Made by a program: the position numbers and the translations under genes
Assembly: GCA_033558025.1 (NCBI GenBank)
Contig: JAUCEF010000012.1
Coordinates: 1,364,001-1,428,000, forward strand
DNA length: 64,000 bases
Direction of reading: 5' to 3'
DNA from: Phytophthora sp. 'mugwort'
Taxonomy: Eukaryota; Oomycota; Peronosporomycetes; Peronosporales; Peronosporaceae
Notes under the pieces: generated by a model
Seen by the model: only the letters and a program-made list of their open reading frames with translations
Told to the model about the DNA's origin: nothing
The model's database searches: none
Shown here: one piece after another, positions 30,921-41,039 of the stretch
Layout of the letters: every line of letters starts with the position of its first letter
Position numbering within the stretch: position 1 is the first letter of the stretch

Positions 30921-32138
30921 TTATCTAGGCATGAGGTTAATGTAGCGCTTGTCCAGTGATCCCCAGTCGTCGCAACGGTCTGAGCCAGACGGAGAGCTCG
31001 AGTTCGTTGGACCGCTGCTCCATGGAGTTGGCTCCATTATCCTCGAGTCCGCATACTCTCCACACGCAACAGCTCGAGAGCTTGTTCGAGCGGCTTCATC
31101 GATGCAGTACGTACAGAACCACAGTTTCTTCTTGAACAAACTACCGTTCGATGAAGCAAAACCCAGCTCAATATTCACTCTACACGATGAGCATAGAGCA
31201 CGTTTACATAGAGAGCACGAGCCGATCTCGGTGGCGAAGATACCAGGTTTCTGGCCACAGCCGATGCACTTGGGCTCACCGCGGATGATGGTCCCGTTAT
31301 TACTCGAATCGCGTATCCTCAAGAGCCACATTAGTTTCTTAAGATGCGCGCATCGGATCAGATTTCTCGCCGAAATTAGCGACACTGCGGCATATTTAAC
31401 CCCAATTGATCGAACGACGCGTCCTCCCGAATTAACCGACGCTCGACTGTACAAGTCCACGACACTATGGTTACGCTGTCGAAAGAGACCACAGACTGAC
31501 ATGGTACCACGCGTATTATTGCGCGTCTTGGGCGTCTGAGGGAAATGCACAGAGTGGAGAAGATGGTATCCTACCAATTCGCCGTCGCTTAGCTTGGTAA
31601 AGCCCGTGGCTTCCATGTAGACGAAGTCGCGGCTGCTCACAAGAGGACGGAGCATTGGTGAGTGGCAGCCTTCGACCCACTTGACCGTGAGCGACAGGAA
31701 CGGATTTGTTGTGGACGGACTATCAATCGTTGTCAAGACGGCACCGTTAGCTAGTTGATCCCCTGAGTAGAAGTACTTGAGGCGCATGCAGGCCACCGTC
31801 GGGGTCATGACGCCATACATGGCGTCGTCCAAAGAGCCTTCCATTTGTCCCACTGTCAATAGTGCAGGCAAGTCGGCCAGCTCTGTAGGTTGCTGCTGGT
31901 TAACGTATCCTGTATCCTCGACCGGGCTTGAGCTCTGTAGTTCCGAGAAGACGCGCATGTTGTCGCGCTGAAGAACCTGTTTCCACTGTTTCGTAGCGAG
32001 ACGCTCGTGCGCGTCGTGCAGGTACCGCTCGTAGTTGTCCACTTGATGCTGGACGAAGACGTGGACGAGTTCCCTCAAGTAATTGGCGTCATGGTGCGAG
32101 AGATTGAGAGGGGCGAACGGACTCGCAGCATTGGCCAT
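30921..32138 (-). CDS. START/FYVE-like zinc finger protein
   Basis: The gene starts at ATG 32138 (MANAASPFAPLNLSHHD), which aligns with starts of paralogues; an upstream in-frame extension uses GTG and is less likely. The product has about 405 residues. A START-like lipid-binding domain spans about residues 30-255, with GSLDDAMYGVMTPT, LTTIDSPSTTNPFLSLTVKW and RDFVYMEATGF. A FYVE-like finger follows (CIGC, CSLC, CSSCRVN, CTYC), then a Ser/Pro-rich tail. The family is greatly expanded in oomycetes. It is convergent with the interrupted copy at 10669-29932. The reading frame is intact and there is no intron. The exact role is unknown; membrane or lipid binding is the family inference. Confidence 0.88.
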   Translation of the reverse strand: MANAASPFAPLNLSHHDANYLRELVHVFVQHQVDNYERYLHDAHERLATKQWKQVLQRDNMRVFSELQSSSPVEDTGYVNQQQPTELADLPALLTVGQMEGSLDDAMYGVMTPTVACMRLKYFYSGDQLANGAVLTTIDSPSTTNPFLSLTVKWVEGCHSPMLRPLVSSRDFVYMEATGFTKLSDGELVGYHLLHSVHFPQTPKTRNNTRGTMSVCGLFRQRNHSVVDLYSRASVNSGGRVVRSIGVKYAAVSLISARNLIRCAHLKKLMWLLRIRDSSNNGTIIRGEPKCIGCGQKPGIFATEIGSCSLCKRALCSSCRVNIELGFASSNGSLFKKKLWFCTYCIDEAARTSSRAVACGEYADSRIMEPTPWSSGPTNSSSPSGSDRCDDWGSLDKRYINLMPR

Positions 32139-32639
32139 CGACGTTTTGTGTGTCAACACCACTCGATAAGTCGGACTTAAAAGCCGGAGTGAACCATGTG
32201 AAGGCGACTTGATGCACACTTATACCTCTCACTTCTCTCTCCATGCTCGGAGCAGCAGGCGGGCGGACGGACGTGACATCCGTTTTTTCCATTGAGATTG
32301 GCAACACCTGGACAAAAGCGCCAAGTAGCAGATCCTGACGCGAACCCCGTCGGGAACCGAGTCAGTTTAACCGCAGGCGTTGAGGCAGACGTTAAAAGAG
32401 CCTTATCCGAAAGCAACTGGGCTTCCAGCGTCGCTATTCGACTGGGTAATGGCTCGGTGCATGCTCTGCTGTGCTCTGCGACTCACCCCGTGCGTGCGTG
32501 GAGTGTACGCAAATCGCGGCGGCGATGGTATCCATAGATTAAGAGGCGACACTCCACTTATGGACACACAAAACGTAAGAGCAGCTACTTGTTTACAGGG
32601 ACTCCGACTGGCAACACGGATTCATGTATTCCTGTACAT
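32139..32639. other. Spacer upstream of START/FYVE gene
   Basis: The promoter region of the minus-strand START/FYVE gene should be here. No recognisable gene or repeat was seen. Confidence 0.3.
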
Positions 32640-33265
32640 GTAGGTGGCTACGCTTCAGGAGTCGAGTCGGGCCGGCTTGAGTGCCACCGCTCCGGCAGAT
32701 CCTTGTGCGTGGGCGTCGAGATGCATGGTGGCCGAGGCCCAGGAGTCCTCGACCAGGACCCACAGAACCGCATCTTATGCTTGGTCAAGCATCCCGTCCA
32801 AGCACGGCGATTTCTTGACCTTGCAGGACGAGCATACAAAGTGCACACGCGTCACTTCTGCTGAGCATGGAGGGGGGGGGGCTTGTTGAACGTGTCCGAC
32901 CCGCGGCGGCCCAGGCAAGCTTCGTACGTACGGCGATGACCGGATTCATCGTGGTGTTTGGTAACCACGCCATCGTGTGCTGTCGGAAGCACGCACCTTA
33001 GCGTCGGATGTTCATCGCTGAAGAACGCCAGGGGATGCACCACGTGATAGCCAACTCGATCGCCGTCAGCAATGCTGATCAGCCAGTCCTGAACAGCCTT
33101 CGTCTGGACCCGCATCTGCTGTTTTCAACTTCATGGATAGATGCAGAGATTTAAACGGACACGAAGGCGTCGCCACGGACCACAGATTGACAACTTCTTG
33201 CGACGGTGGAGCTTGAGGAAAAGGAGATATCGACGCGAAAGGATCCGCAACAGAAGACAAGCATA
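32640..33265 (-). pseudogene. START/FYVE-like gene remnant
   Basis: The minus strand holds short pieces of the family in different frames. One is a start-like segment SVADPFASISPFPQAPPSQ near 33260. Another is WLISIADGDRVGYHVVHPLAFF near 33080, matching the GERVGYHLLHS block of paralogues. A third is a CSSCKVKK zinc-finger remnant near 32830. Several domain parts are missing. There is a G run at 32872-32881. This is a decayed family member next to intact ones. Confidence 0.6.
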
Positions 33266-33384
33266 TGTGTGAGTGCCACCAATGTACAGTACCCTACAAT
33301 GCCGTCAATTTTCCATCACACGTGTCCGATTTTCATAGGTGAACAAGCAATCCTGGCCGTTGAAGAGTATACATAGCCTCTATT

Positions 33385-33429
33385 GGTCGCCCACCAAAAA
33401 TAGCATAACGACCTGCCATATCTGCAGCA
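33385..33429 (+). repeat. Terminal inverted repeat, left (SET-carrying transposon)
   Basis: 43 of 45 bases match the reverse complement of 38457-38501. Confidence 0.88.
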
Positions 33430-33661
33430 GATAAGGCAGACATAAAATAGATATTTGCTGACATAGTGGCCGAAGTGTCCACCACAATTGACTTTAATCG
33501 GCTTGGTGTGTCTGACGACTAGTGTCCAGAAAGCTATGAAGACAACCGTGGCCCGACACTGAACCAAAAAAAACATGACTCTTTTGTCTGGACACTGTGG
33601 GGAAAAACTCCTTCTAGATTCCTCTCTGAAGCTCACTTTCGAATTTCCGGCCCTTCCTGTG

Positions 33662-34950
33662 ATGGATGAGAACGACGAATCAGATGTGCTGCTCTGCTTG
33701 ACGGAAGTGTTCGTGAAGCACAAGACGGACTTAAACAAGGCTCGCGTAGAAGTGCACCGGTTGCTGTTGGACGAGGCGTGGAGAATCGCGATGCGGAGCC
33801 GCCATTACTTGACCGTGGAGTGTTTGGACCCTCCAAGCGAGTCGGTCTGGATGTCCTTGTACACGTTCGGCAGCGACAAGAACTTCCTGAACGCGACCGG
33901 TCTAACGAGGTATATGTCAATGGTATTCGTTGTTTGTTGGCGGGTCCCTAATACGAAGCTGTGTCTGTTGCAGGGCCGCGTTTCACCAGTTACTTGGCAG
34001 ATTCACCAGCTTCAACTCAATTCGCCCTGCATCTTCGAGAGGCCGTCAGTCCAAACTCCGCTACCTTCATCAAGTTCTTGGACTTCTACTTTGTTTCTAT
34101 GTAGGGTCTAGGAGAACAGCACGCTATGCATTCTGTTCGGCGTGCCGCCGGGCACTCTGTCGAGGACGCTCCGCAAGGCTGAGGAGACCCTGTCACAAGC
34201 GCTGCAAGGGTACGCTCCTGCCTGGATCTCATTCCGTCGCCCGCGCATCAAGTAAGGTTGGCCAAGCTAGTTGAAGCTCGGGAGCCACTGTTGAAGCACA
34301 CGTTTGGCTTCATCGACCGCAAAAATCTACGGGTGAGAAGCTGGAATGGAGTTGCTTTAACACTGCTCTTGTAGCTAATACGTGAATGGTTGGAGGTGAT
34401 GCAACCGTCCAACGCGGACCTCCAGGACGCCATGTACAACGGGTAGTTGCACTCCGTGTTCGTGACGGGGACCATCTGCTTTGCCGCTGACGGTTGCATC
34501 ATCTGGTGCAAACACAGCTGCCCCGGGTCATCGAACGACTCCGACACGTCGTTAGGGTTCCGGATGAAGCTGCTAGACCCGAAGGTCTGCTCTGATGCCA
34601 GGATTAACGTTGTCTCCGACTCTGCATTACCGTGTTCGACTGTCATGACTGGACGAATCCTAACCCCACGAAAGGATGGCGATATCGAGCGGATCGTGCC
34701 GTCACTCCGAAGCTCAGCAAGGACTTTGCACAACGTCATTACGTCGGTGTGCCAGGCTACGGAGTGGGGAATGGGGAGTATGAAGAAAGTTTATAGCCGT
34801 CTCAACCTATCGCTGTCCTACGATCCTGCGCTTCGTGGTCTTCAGATCAACAATATTTTTCGGATGATGAACTATCGCGTTTGTACGGTCGGGATCTCTC
34901 AGATCCGCACTACGTTTAGTGGAGACCTGGAACTGCTGTCCGCGATGTAG
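33662..34950 (+). pseudogene. DDE transposase (PIF/Harbinger-like), decayed
   Basis: Pieces in several frames follow one transposase. The start MDENDESDVLLCLTEVFVKH (33662) leads to KNFLNATGLTR. Then comes AAFHQLLGRF and KLRYLHQVLGLLLCFYVGS, possibly after a GT-AG intron at about 33910-33974. A FGFIDRKNLRV block near 34305 holds the first Asp. SVFVTGTICFAADGCIIWC, CPGSSNDSDTSLGF (second Asp) and VVSDSALP (last acidic region) follow at 34450-34630. A stop codon replaces a likely Trp at about 34445 (TAG). The end contains NIFRMMNYRVCTVGISQIRTTF. The gene is dead in this copy. It converges with the SANT/Myb-like gene. Confidence 0.75.
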
Positions 34951-35140
34951 TTGATAAGAACAACGAGTGTGATGATCCTCGAGGCCGAGTCTATCTATCT
35001 TGTCTGACATTTTTTTTAATCTATTTGTGTGATGATCCTTGCAAGTGTTTTGCCTTACCTCTTTCAAGACGACCGATGATTTATTGTAGATGTCGTGCTT
35101 CATGAGGGAAGATAATCCGATCTGCCCAACCTAATCGACT

Positions 35141-36370
35141 TCATGCATGGATCGTCGGAAACGCGTCCTCGACGACTGGAGGATACTCCTTCTTGAAAAT
35201 CGCCCCAATTAACAACATTATCTTTTGCGTAAGTGCATGGGCATTCTCGTTATCGCGTCGGACACGCTCATCCATCTCAAGCTTGTCCTGGCGGCGACGC
35301 TCTTCCGCCTCGGCGTTATCAGCGAGAATACGCGCCTCTATCGCAGCGGCCTCATCTAGGTGACGCTGATCTTCTTCGACACGGCGGGCCTCCGACTTGC
35401 GCTCATTCTCTTTGCGGAAATGCAGCATCACTTTAAAGACGCTGTTGCCCAGCTTGCTGATGGAGCTCTCGAGTTCGGCCAATCTGTGCTTTAGCGCGGT
35501 GGTGTCTTCATCGCGCGGATGCGCTTCGCCTTCGCGAAGCTCGCCTCGCCCTGGTCCTTGTCATCTTCCTCCCTCACACGCTTCGCACTATACTGTCCCG
35601 GAACGTGTACAAGTTGGTGCCACCAAGGTGGTTCGAAACGCTTTGCAGCGAGTTGTGGCGATGGGCTTCTTGCTCGTCGCGACTGCCAGGTTTAAATCCG
35701 CGCGCAACCGGTGGCTTGGTAGATGCCTCAGGCTCGGTGCCAGTAGCACGTGGGGTAGTGGCCTTCCGCGGCTTCTTCAAACCAGCAGAGCGGATCTGGC
35801 GTGTCGTCGGCTCAGCAGGAAGCGGCGCCGGTTTTGGCGTTGAAGCAAACGGTTCCAAGCCCTCGACGCCAAGCTGCAAATCAAACACCGGGACGGGAGT
35901 CGCCGCTGCTCAACTGGTTATGCCTCTCGACTTCACTGCCACTCAGTACCGCACCTCAGTCGTCCTCTCGACCATCGAAGAACCCTTCACTCGGATCGAA
36001 GCTGAAGTCAGGCTCCACAAAATGATCGTCTACTCCTTGTCCGTTGTCTGCTTCTTGGTCTTCATCCGCTTCGTCGTCCATCTCAACGACGTTCGCCTTT
36101 GCATCTATGGCTTGCTTCACCAACTTTAACGTTATGATATGCGGGGGCATCTCCGCAGTACCCGCCGGCTTGTGGGCGCTATAAAGCGCCTTGAACTTGC
36201 ATCGCAAGCTGTCGAGATCGCGCGACCCAGTGTCGGCTACGGCTCGTCTTGTAGGCGGTGGTCACACGCTCCCACTCATCTTTGCCGAGAGGCAGGTGCT
36301 CGCCAATGAGCGTCAAGAGGCGGTTGATTTCCACCATCTTGTAGTTGGGGCTTCCTGCAACATTACCCAT
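35141..36370 (-). pseudogene. SANT/Myb-like transposon accessory gene, broken frames
   Basis: ATG 36370 begins a Myb/SANT-like domain (NYKMVEINRLLTLIGEHLPL, EWERVTTAYKTSRSRHW). It continues after a shift near 36205-36240 as a KFKALYSAHKPAGTAE block and an acidic stretch (EMDDEADEDQEAD) to 35956. Further pieces are a Pro/Arg-rich linker (35574-35888) and a long charged coiled coil (35141-35482) with repeated Glu/Arg. The frames do not join directly, which means either introns or decay. In Harbinger-type elements this protein binds DNA at the ends and imports the transposase. It sits convergent to the transposase and upstream of the SET gene on the same strand. Confidence 0.65.
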
Positions 36371-36950
36371 TTAGACATGACAACAGTAGCAATGTTAGGA
36401 ACAGGTCATACCAGCTCAAACTTACGGCAGCGTAGGGTTAGCGTACCGTGGTGGTGGCTTGCAGGGTGACTTGGAGGTGGTGGAGCACTTGGCGTTGCGG
36501 CTAGCCGGTAACTCGGAGAATCTGGAAGTGAGAGACGAAAGACTGCTGCTGCGGCGGACGGAACCTCATTCGCCTCCACCACCACTGCGTAGCTCGCAAG
36601 ACATTGCATTCTTCCTCGCGAATGCACCACTGAAAGTCGCTGGATGCATTCTTCAAGGCGCGAAAATCGCGCGCGCAAATGTCAAGCCGATGGAATTGAT
36701 GTGGCTCCATGTGCCCAAAGATTCCGTCGTGGTGAAATACGCTGGTCGTGTTGGCGCCAGAACCAATGAACGGCTACAGTGGCCGGTGTCGGCAACCTTT
36801 CGCTATGATCGTGGGACCCACGAGCGTTAACGTCAACAAAACTTCATTACTTGTGCGTGCAATCAAAGAACTTTTACCTACCCTTACAAACTCACCAACA
36901 TGTTTGTCGTCGTCCTTACTGTCCTCGTCCGTGCTACTCACCACTATTTT
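36371..36950. other. Spacer between accessory and SET genes
   Basis: Short ORFs on both strands have no recognisable motif. The region probably holds the promoter of the accessory gene and the 3' end of the SET gene. Confidence 0.3.
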
Positions 36951-38162
36951 CTACGGATCGCGCTGATCCTGGAGGTTGCGGGGGCGCCACCCGGCGTCCT
37001 GGCAACGACAAATGAACCACAAGTCGTCGCCGTAGTCGACAGTCACCTCCTCACCTCGGCGGATGTATTTTGTCGTCGTCGCAACTACAGTCGTGCGCCG
37101 TCCGTTGGCAACCTTCCTAAACTCGGCGACCGGATTGCACGAATGATTGACGAACCGCATCATGCCGCCCATCACCTCGGCGTTAATTGCCACGCGCACC
37201 GGATACGTTGGCGACTCCAGGCGTGTCTTCATCACCAGGCGGTAGCCAAAATTGCGAGACCGCTTGCGACGGACGATGCTCAAGTGTTCCATCTCGCCAA
37301 GATATTGGCCGAGGACCTCGCCGGCATCGATGTCCTCGGCTGCGACCACTCCCAGCGACGACGTGCGTATGTTGCGCCCCAAGAACACCTTGCTGGACTC
37401 TACGAGACCGTTGCCGCACTTGCCATCGTAGGGCAACAGTTAATGTTACAATATAGGTTCATCAACGCATTTCGACCCAGAATCCATACGACACGGCGAC
37501 ACGCAATTGCACCAGCCGAAGCGTGCCACGGTCAGGAACACGATGGCGAGCGGGTTAAACTGCTCCCGCAAATGCGCAACATGACAGGGCCACCTCGCTG
37601 GGGCGAACATGTCGTTCGTAACCGACAAACGCGACGGACGGCGCACCTCACTTGCCATCGATTTTGCGCTCATTGCTCCGCGGTGGTTGATGACGGGATG
37701 CTCTATTCGTTAGGCCCCCCCCACGGGGACGAGAGTACGGTGTCGTAGCCTCGCGACGGGATTGTCGGCCTCCTTTGCGCGTGCGAGATGCGGCTCCGGT
37801 CGCACCGGCGATCGTGGAGGCGTTTCGAGAAGTACGGGCGACGAAGTGGTAGGGCTCGCCGGGCGACGCACAACTGGTAAGGCGACCGATTGAAGCGTCT
37901 TCTGCGGAGTTGACGGGGAATTCGTGTCGCCTTTGGGAAACTCGCGCTTAGCGTTACCAGGAGGAAGCCATGTAGGCGTTGTCGCTCCTGTCGAGGCGTT
38001 AAAATCTTGCCTTTTAACGTCTCGGCTGTCGCTGGAGAAGAATTTGCGCTTGATCGGCTGGCTTCGTGACACGATAGGCGGCGTGTTCTCGTCGTCGCTA
38101 CTGGACGAGTCCTGGATGCATCGAAGCTTCCAGTGAACCGCAGAGTGAGTGAGGTGCACCAC
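36951..38162 (-). pseudogene. SET-domain histone methyltransferase-like gene, frameshifted cargo
   Basis: ATG 38162 starts a disordered Ser/Pro/Arg-rich region of about 150 residues. An 8-C run (37715-37722) marks one shift. A Cys-rich pre-SET/AWS-like piece follows at 37446-37673 (CNCVSPCRMDS...CVDE). After a second break near 37440, the SET domain reads CGNGLVESSKVFLGRNIRTS, GVVAAEDIDAGEVLGQYLGE, GGMMRFVNHSCNPVAEF and EEVTVDYGDD, with a post-SET-like FICRCQ. NHSC and the final Tyr-Gly block are the S-adenosylmethionine and active-site signatures. The order AWS-SET-post-SET resembles SET2/ASH1-type lysine methyltransferases. Its location inside the transposon ends suggests captured cargo that could modify histones at transposon copies. 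Confidence 0.75.
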
Positions 38163-38822
38163 TGTTTCTATGGATGCAGTGGTGTACGTTAGACGACGAA
38201 TTGCACTATAGCCAACGCTTCACAACCACATCACTCACCTCCGTGCGCGGGACGGTCTGTCTTCGTGATTGCGGCAGATTTGAAAGTGAGTGACTTGACG
38301 AAGCTTCGGGAGATATATGTTGATCTGCTTAAAGTATACAAATACCAATATTAAAATTTATGATGGCTTCACGGCATAACCCTAGGGGTAGGCGAGTTTA
38401 TCGAGACGAGTTTCTCGCCTCACGAAGCGATATGCCACGATATGCCTCGGCATATTTGCTGCAGATATGGCAGGTGGTTATGCTATTTTTGGTGGGCGTC
38501 CATTCACTTCGGTAGTCAAGTCTTGCCAGCGCATGTACGAGCTCATTGAATCAACACGAAAAACACCTCAAAACGGGAGCTGGAGGGGCTGGCTGTGCTT
38601 CAGGATAAGACTTGCCGTATCCAGCGTAAGAGCTCGAAAAATAGTATAAGCAGCTTTCGTCGTCCTCGGAGCTGTGTCCCTATTCATAGAGAAAAATGAC
38701 TCGATCCAAGTAGCTTCAAATTGAAGCTGCAATCTACTGCATGACCTTGATGGTAGGCCGTCAACATGAATTCACTTGCCAACTTCTCACGTCTCACTCA
38801 AGTAGTAAACCTCTAGTAAGGA
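38163..38822. other. Transposon right end and upstream region of serine protease
   Basis: Contains the subterminal part and right inverted repeat of the SET-carrying transposon, then about 320 bases before the protease ATG. TTCACTTGCCAACTTC at about 38770 loosely resembles the oomycete initiator (TCATTYYNCAWTTT) with mismatches; it is only a candidate start site. Confidence 0.35.
38457..38501 (-). repeat. Terminal inverted repeat, right (SET-carrying transposon)
   Basis: Inverted copy of 33385-33429 with two mismatches. Confidence 0.88.
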
Positions 38823-40943
38823 ATGCACGATGTCATGGTCACGACGACGCACCATCGGCTAGACACCGAGCCTTCAAGTGAAGGTAGTGAGCGACGGTAT
38901 CGTGTGATGGGTCTTACCGGGTTGATCGCGTTGCTACTCATGGCGACGTTTGCTGCCAACCGCGGTCCGGACGACAGCAGTCTACGGAGCGCAACATTTA
39001 CGACGATGCAGACTAACGACGCGGTAGGCAGCACGACGGCGCAGGTTTATATCGACAATACGGGGACAATTTCCGCGACGTCTAATTCGTCGACTCAATC
39101 CAGACTACGCACTGTGAATATTGCCATGGGGTGTCCAGAATTTGAGACAGCATTCGACAATGCCGTCCCTGGGAGCTCCTCCCCCTTCCGCTCCTTCACA
39201 CTGACCAAAGGCACGGGGTATGCCTATGTAGCACTACATCTGAGTAAGCTCTGGGTGCCTCTTGGTGCTTCTGTAGTGCTTCGAGCAGTAGAAGGCTTTG
39301 ATTCGCCGGACCGTACGCTCAACCTCTCAGCAAATTACCCCAGTGGACACGCGTACGGCAACGTCCTGGCGCAGCCTCTTCTCTCGAAAGAGTTCCGTCT
39401 TGAATTCTACCGTAATGCTGGGAGTTCCAACACGACGAGCGTTGATCCCGACGTCATTGCAAACACCTTTAGCGTAGCCGACAGTGACGCGACCTGCTTC
39501 GGCTTCGTGGTGGACTCGTATTACTACGTGCTCTTGGATAATGACAACCCGCTGTCCGCTACGGACGAGTCCATCTGTGCGGTCGACAATACTAAGGAGG
39601 CTATTTGCTACTATGACGACAGTACCACCCGAACGGCGTTCTTGGCTGCTCGCTCTGTAGCTCGGTTACTCATTCCCAAAGGCTTTAGGGCGTCCGCGGG
39701 CTGTACGGCCTGGCTGCTTGGCAACCAGGGACACCTCATGACCAATTACCATTGCATATCCACAGACACTGAGGCGAGCAGCACCACCGTCGAGTTCATG
39801 GCACAAGCGAGCGTGTGCAGCGACAGCGTTTCGTGTGCCTCCTGGGGAGCATGTCCAGGTCGTGTTGTCTCTATGAATGTCGACCTCCTTCACGCCGATG
39901 AAGACCTGGACTACGCGCTACTGAAATTGCCCACGGATGGAGCCGATATTGCCCAAACGTACGGCTATTTGAGACTCAAGACGCGTGACGGTGTCGTGGG
40001 TGAGCAAGTCTATATCCCTCAGCACCCGCTCTACAAAGGCAAACGCATTGCGATGGTTGACGACTACACCAACAACGTGGCACTGCTCAGCCTGAGCGCA
40101 AGCTCGTGTGGCACGACCGGCTACTCGTACAGTGGGGACACGCAGAGCGGGTCTTCTGGCTCGCCGGTCGTCTCGTCCTCGGACCACGGCGTCATTGCAC
40201 TGCACCACTGCGGCGAAATGTGCGCCAACACGGGCATTCCAGCTACGAGCATCGTCGCAGACTTGAAGGCGAACGGCATTGATGTCGCCGAGTTTGATGG
40301 ACTCGACGATGGCGCAGACGCTGCAGCCAATGCCCAGCGATTCCCGTCGTACACGCCGCCAGCCCCCGAAGTCGTGCAGCCATTGACGTCGCGTCTGACA
40401 CTCGACGGCGCGATCATTCTCGCGTCGGGTTACGTCAGCATTGACTCTGTGAAATTCACGCTCAGCAGCGACACGGACGTATCGTTCGACGTGCTTTCGG
40501 TCGAGATCGCAGATAACGACACGTACTATGAACTGAACGGCGACTGCCGCGCCTCCTACTTGGACTCGATGATTTATCTCTTCGCAGACGGCGACTCGGA
40601 CGTAGTCTTCACTGTTGACGACAGTCTCGGCAATGCCGGGATCGAGGACGGATCCGTGAGCTACCGCGACCCGTACAAACGGACATTCCTCAAGAAAGGA
40701 TCGTACACGCTTGTCATCGCCCCGACGGGCGCTAACGAGGAGGACGCCCGTGCTGGCAAGACAAAAGCCGACTACCCACCCGAGCTTTACACGTGCCGCA
40801 CCCGCGGCTCGTACGGTTCCTACAAGTTGCAGATCTCGAGTACCGTCGGCGACAACCCGTTCACCTTCGCGAGCTTGCCTGCTACAGTAGCCATCAACCC
40901 GGCGTCGTGCCACAGGACAGGCGACGCGACCTGCTCCAGCTAA
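38823..40943 (+). CDS. Secreted or membrane-anchored trypsin-like serine protease
   Basis: An intact single-exon ORF of 706 residues. Residues about 28-46 form a hydrophobic segment (MGLTGLIALLLMATFAA) that could be a late signal peptide or a type II anchor; a second ATG just before it (residue 29) would give a standard signal peptide. The protease domain spans about 290-490. The catalytic triad is visible as His in MTNYHC, Asp in EDLDYALLKL and Ser in GSSGSPVV. The upstream region is beta-rich with several Asn-glycosylation sites. The C-terminal 190 residues resemble a PPC-type beta domain (SVKFTLSSDTDVSFDV, GSYTLVIAP). It probably acts outside the cell. Long antisense ORFs here are shadows. 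Confidence 0.82.
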   Translation: MHDVMVTTTHHRLDTEPSSEGSERRYRVMGLTGLIALLLMATFAANRGPDDSSLRSATFTTMQTNDAVGSTTAQVYIDNTGTISATSNSSTQSRLRTVNIAMGCPEFETAFDNAVPGSSSPFRSFTLTKGTGYAYVALHLSKLWVPLGASVVLRAVEGFDSPDRTLNLSANYPSGHAYGNVLAQPLLSKEFRLEFYRNAGSSNTTSVDPDVIANTFSVADSDATCFGFVVDSYYYVLLDNDNPLSATDESICAVDNTKEAICYYDDSTTRTAFLAARSVARLLIPKGFRASAGCTAWLLGNQGHLMTNYHCISTDTEASSTTVEFMAQASVCSDSVSCASWGACPGRVVSMNVDLLHADEDLDYALLKLPTDGADIAQTYGYLRLKTRDGVVGEQVYIPQHPLYKGKRIAMVDDYTNNVALLSLSASSCGTTGYSYSGDTQSGSSGSPVVSSSDHGVIALHHCGEMCANTGIPATSIVADLKANGIDVAEFDGLDDGADAAANAQRFPSYTPPAPEVVQPLTSRLTLDGAIILASGYVSIDSVKFTLSSDTDVSFDVLSVEIADNDTYYELNGDCRASYLDSMIYLFADGDSDVVFTVDDSLGNAGIEDGSVSYRDPYKRTFLKKGSYTLVIAPTGANEEDARAGKTKADYPPELYTCRTRGSYGSYKLQISSTVGDNPFTFASLPATVAINPASCHRTGDATCSS

Positions 40944-41039
40944 AGACGATAAAGGGATACAACTGCCAGATTTATGAAGACAAACACGCGTGAGGGATAA
41001 CAAATAGATACTTTACCTTACTTTCTTCTGGTATTTTGT
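40944..41039. other. Short convergent intergenic gap
   Basis: 96 bases between the stop codons of the serine protease (plus) and the START/FYVE gene (minus). Confidence 0.5.

Larger units (their letters stand above)
33385..38501. mobile_element. PIF/Harbinger-type DNA transposon carrying a SET-domain gene (5,117 bp)
   Basis: The ends are 45-bp inverted repeats (33385-33429 and 38457-38501) with two mismatches, starting GG(T/A)CGCCCACCAAAAATAG. Directly outside, ATT occurs on both sides (33382-33384 and 38502-38504), fitting the 3-bp duplication of Harbinger-type elements. Inside are a DDE transposase remnant (plus), a convergent SANT/Myb-like gene (minus) and a SET-domain methyltransferase gene (minus). 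The near-identical ends suggest fairly recent movement, although all three genes carry disruptions. Confidence 0.82.

Noticed and set aside
39918..41003. 361-codon minus-strand ORF
   Set aside because: Antisense to the intact serine protease; Arg/Val-rich without motifs.
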